A stretch of DNA of 64,000 nucleotides from contig NZ_BMWD01000001.1 of assembly GCF_014651055.1 (NCBI RefSeq), forward strand, positions 1 through 64,000, given 5' to 3'. The notes below the pieces were generated by a model that worked only from the letters and a program-made list of their open reading frames with translations, did no database searches and had not been told where the DNA came from. A program made the position numbers and the translations under genes. This DNA is from Streptomyces fructofermentans. Lineage in GTDB: Bacteria > Actinomycetota > Actinomycetes > Streptomycetales > Streptomycetaceae. Shown in pieces: positions 63,028 through 64,000 of the stretch; the stretch's first letter is position 1; every line of letters begins with the position of its first letter.

Positions 63028-64000
63028 ATGTCGGACGCGGAGCGGGCGGGAGCACCCCGTCAGGACGAGAGCGAACGTCTCCTCGCCGGGCGGTACCGGC
63101 TGGAAGGGGTCCTCGGCCGCGGTGGCATGGGCACCGTGTGGCGAGCGGCCGACGAGACGCTGGGCCGGACGGTCGCGGTCAAGGAGCTGCGGCTGCCGCC
63201 GCGCATCGACGAGGACGAGAAGCGCCGGCTGATCACGCGGACGTTCCGCGAGGCCAAGGCCATCGCCCGGATCAGGAACAACGGCGCGGTGACGGTCTTC
63301 GACGTGGTCGACGAGGACAACCGGCCGTGGATCGTGATGGAGCTCGTCGAGGGCAAGTCGCTCGCCGAGGTGATCCGTGAGGACGGGCTCCTCACGCCCA
63401 AGCGCGCCGCCGAAGTGGGTCTGGCCATCCTCGACGTGCTGCGCTCGGCGCACCGCGAGGGCATCCTGCACCGCGACGTGAAGCCGTCGAACGTGCTCAT
63501 CGCCGAGGACGGCCGGGTCGTACTCACGGACTTCGGCATCGCGCAGGTCGAGGGCGACCCGTCCATCACCTCGACGGGCATGCTCGTGGGCGCGCCCTCG
63601 TACATCTCGCCGGAGCGGGCGCGCGGGCATAAGCCCGGACCCGCGGCCGACCTGTGGTCGCTGGGCGGACTGCTCTACGCGTCGGTCGAGGGTGTGCCGC
63701 CCTACGACAGGGGTTCCGCCATCGCGACACTCACCGCGGTGATGACCGAGCCGGTGGAGCAGCCGAAGAACGCGGGTCCGCTGGAGAAGGTCATCTACGG
63801 CCTGCTCGTCAAGGACCCCGAGCAGCGGCTCGACAACGCGGGCGCGCGGGCGATGCTCACCGAGGTGGTCAACGCGCCCGAGCCCGCCGCGGGCGGGGCC
63901 GACGCCGTGGACGCGACGAAGGTCGTGCCGTTGCCCGACCTCCCCTCGGGGGCCGGCGGTCCCGACGCCCGGGGCGGGGCCGGGCGCAGGGCCGAGGAGC
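63028..64000 (+). CDS. Ser/Thr protein kinase, PknB-like (truncated by window edge)
   Basis: This is a Hanks-type kinase, open at the right edge (324 codons seen, no stop). The glycine loop GRGGMGTV (30-37), catalytic K52 in TVAVKEL, HRDVKPSN and DFGIA are all intact. The segment SPERARGHKPGPAADLWSLG (the APE-like motif, here SPE) is normal. After about residue 285 the sequence turns Ala/Gly/Pro-rich, a linker. The chosen ATG at 63028 has GAGGGGAC; an ATG at 63016 is in frame. Membrane and sensor domains, if any, lie beyond the window. Confidence 0.93.
   Translation, partial: MSDAERAGAPRQDESERLLAGRYRLEGVLGRGGMGTVWRAADETLGRTVAVKELRLPPRIDEDEKRRLITRTFREAKAIARIRNNGAVTVFDVVDEDNRPWIVMELVEGKSLAEVIREDGLLTPKRAAEVGLAILDVLRSAHREGILHRDVKPSNVLIAEDGRVVLTDFGIAQVEGDPSITSTGMLVGAPSYISPERARGHKPGPAADLWSLGGLLYASVEGVPPYDRGSAIATLTAVMTEPVEQPKNAGPLEKVIYGLLVKDPEQRLDNAGARAMLTEVVNAPEPAAGGADAVDATKVVPLPDLPSGAGGPDARGGAGRRAEE

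Overview
The window is chromosomal DNA of a Streptomyces species. It is very GC-rich, with the codon bias expected of that genus. It carries the leucyl-tRNA gene with anticodon UAA (bldA), the developmental regulators BldM and WhiD, a σ factor resembling ShbA, HrcA/CIRCE-controlled groES-groEL1, many GTG starts, and 4-nt ATGA/GTGA overlaps inside operons. I saw no insertion sequence, phage gene, rRNA, CRISPR array or obvious foreign island. This looks like core-arm chromosome rather than an accessory region.

Layout. 1-5.6 kb: 45-bp tandem repeats at the left edge, an ABC ATPase, bldA, pobA behind a palindromic operator, a Bax-inhibitor-like membrane protein and three small conserved proteins. 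5.9-14.4 kb: thiolase, SGNH hydrolase, cystathionine beta-synthase, a coiled-coil membrane protein, and an aromatic amino acid lyase homologue without the MIO-forming triad, coupled to an RpiR regulator. 14.7-16.9 kb: a four-gene Roadblock/DUF4388 operon. 17.3-24.4 kb: a diaminopimelate-decarboxylase-like gene divergent from a histidine-utilisation operon (hutU, M20 amidohydrolase, hutF, hutI). 24.4-28.7 kb: a one-chain σ-like/anti-σ-like/membrane/lectin protein beside a SigB-family σ factor with its STAS and kinase partners. 28.9-33.0 kb: a four-gene cell-surface operon with sortase motifs. 33.1-38.1 kb: POT peptide transporter, two-component system, GtrA protein. 38.2-44.2 kb: purK-purE-dipeptidase, a SAM methyltransferase and two tandem polysaccharide-deacetylase lipoproteins.

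From 44.2 kb on: groES-groEL1, a SnoaL-like protein, SDR, multicopper oxidase, MOSC protein with divergent LysR regulator, whiD, bldM, an ShbA-like σ factor, guaB and its GuaB3 paralogue, a membrane protein, a nucleotide-sugar dehydrogenase, glpD, a serine hydrolase, and a Ser/Thr kinase cut by the right edge.

From memory of the S. coelicolor gene order, the genes up to 44.2 kb match its SCO308x-to-SCO305x block in descending order. Those after it match the SCO476x-477x block in ascending order. The two blocks lie at similar distances on either side of oriC in that species, so the 44.2 kb point looks like one breakpoint of an origin-centred inversion. I found no in-frame TTA codon in the protein genes when scanning by eye, although bldA itself is here.

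The most unusual items are the MIO-less lyase homologue, the one-chain σ/anti-σ/lectin protein, the GTPase-less Roadblock operon with a 25-bp palindrome upstream, the surface-protein operon with a triplicated two-cysteine domain, and two enzymes whose catalytic cysteine is substituted (GuaB3-like, Cys to His; nucleotide-sugar dehydrogenase, Cys to Ser).
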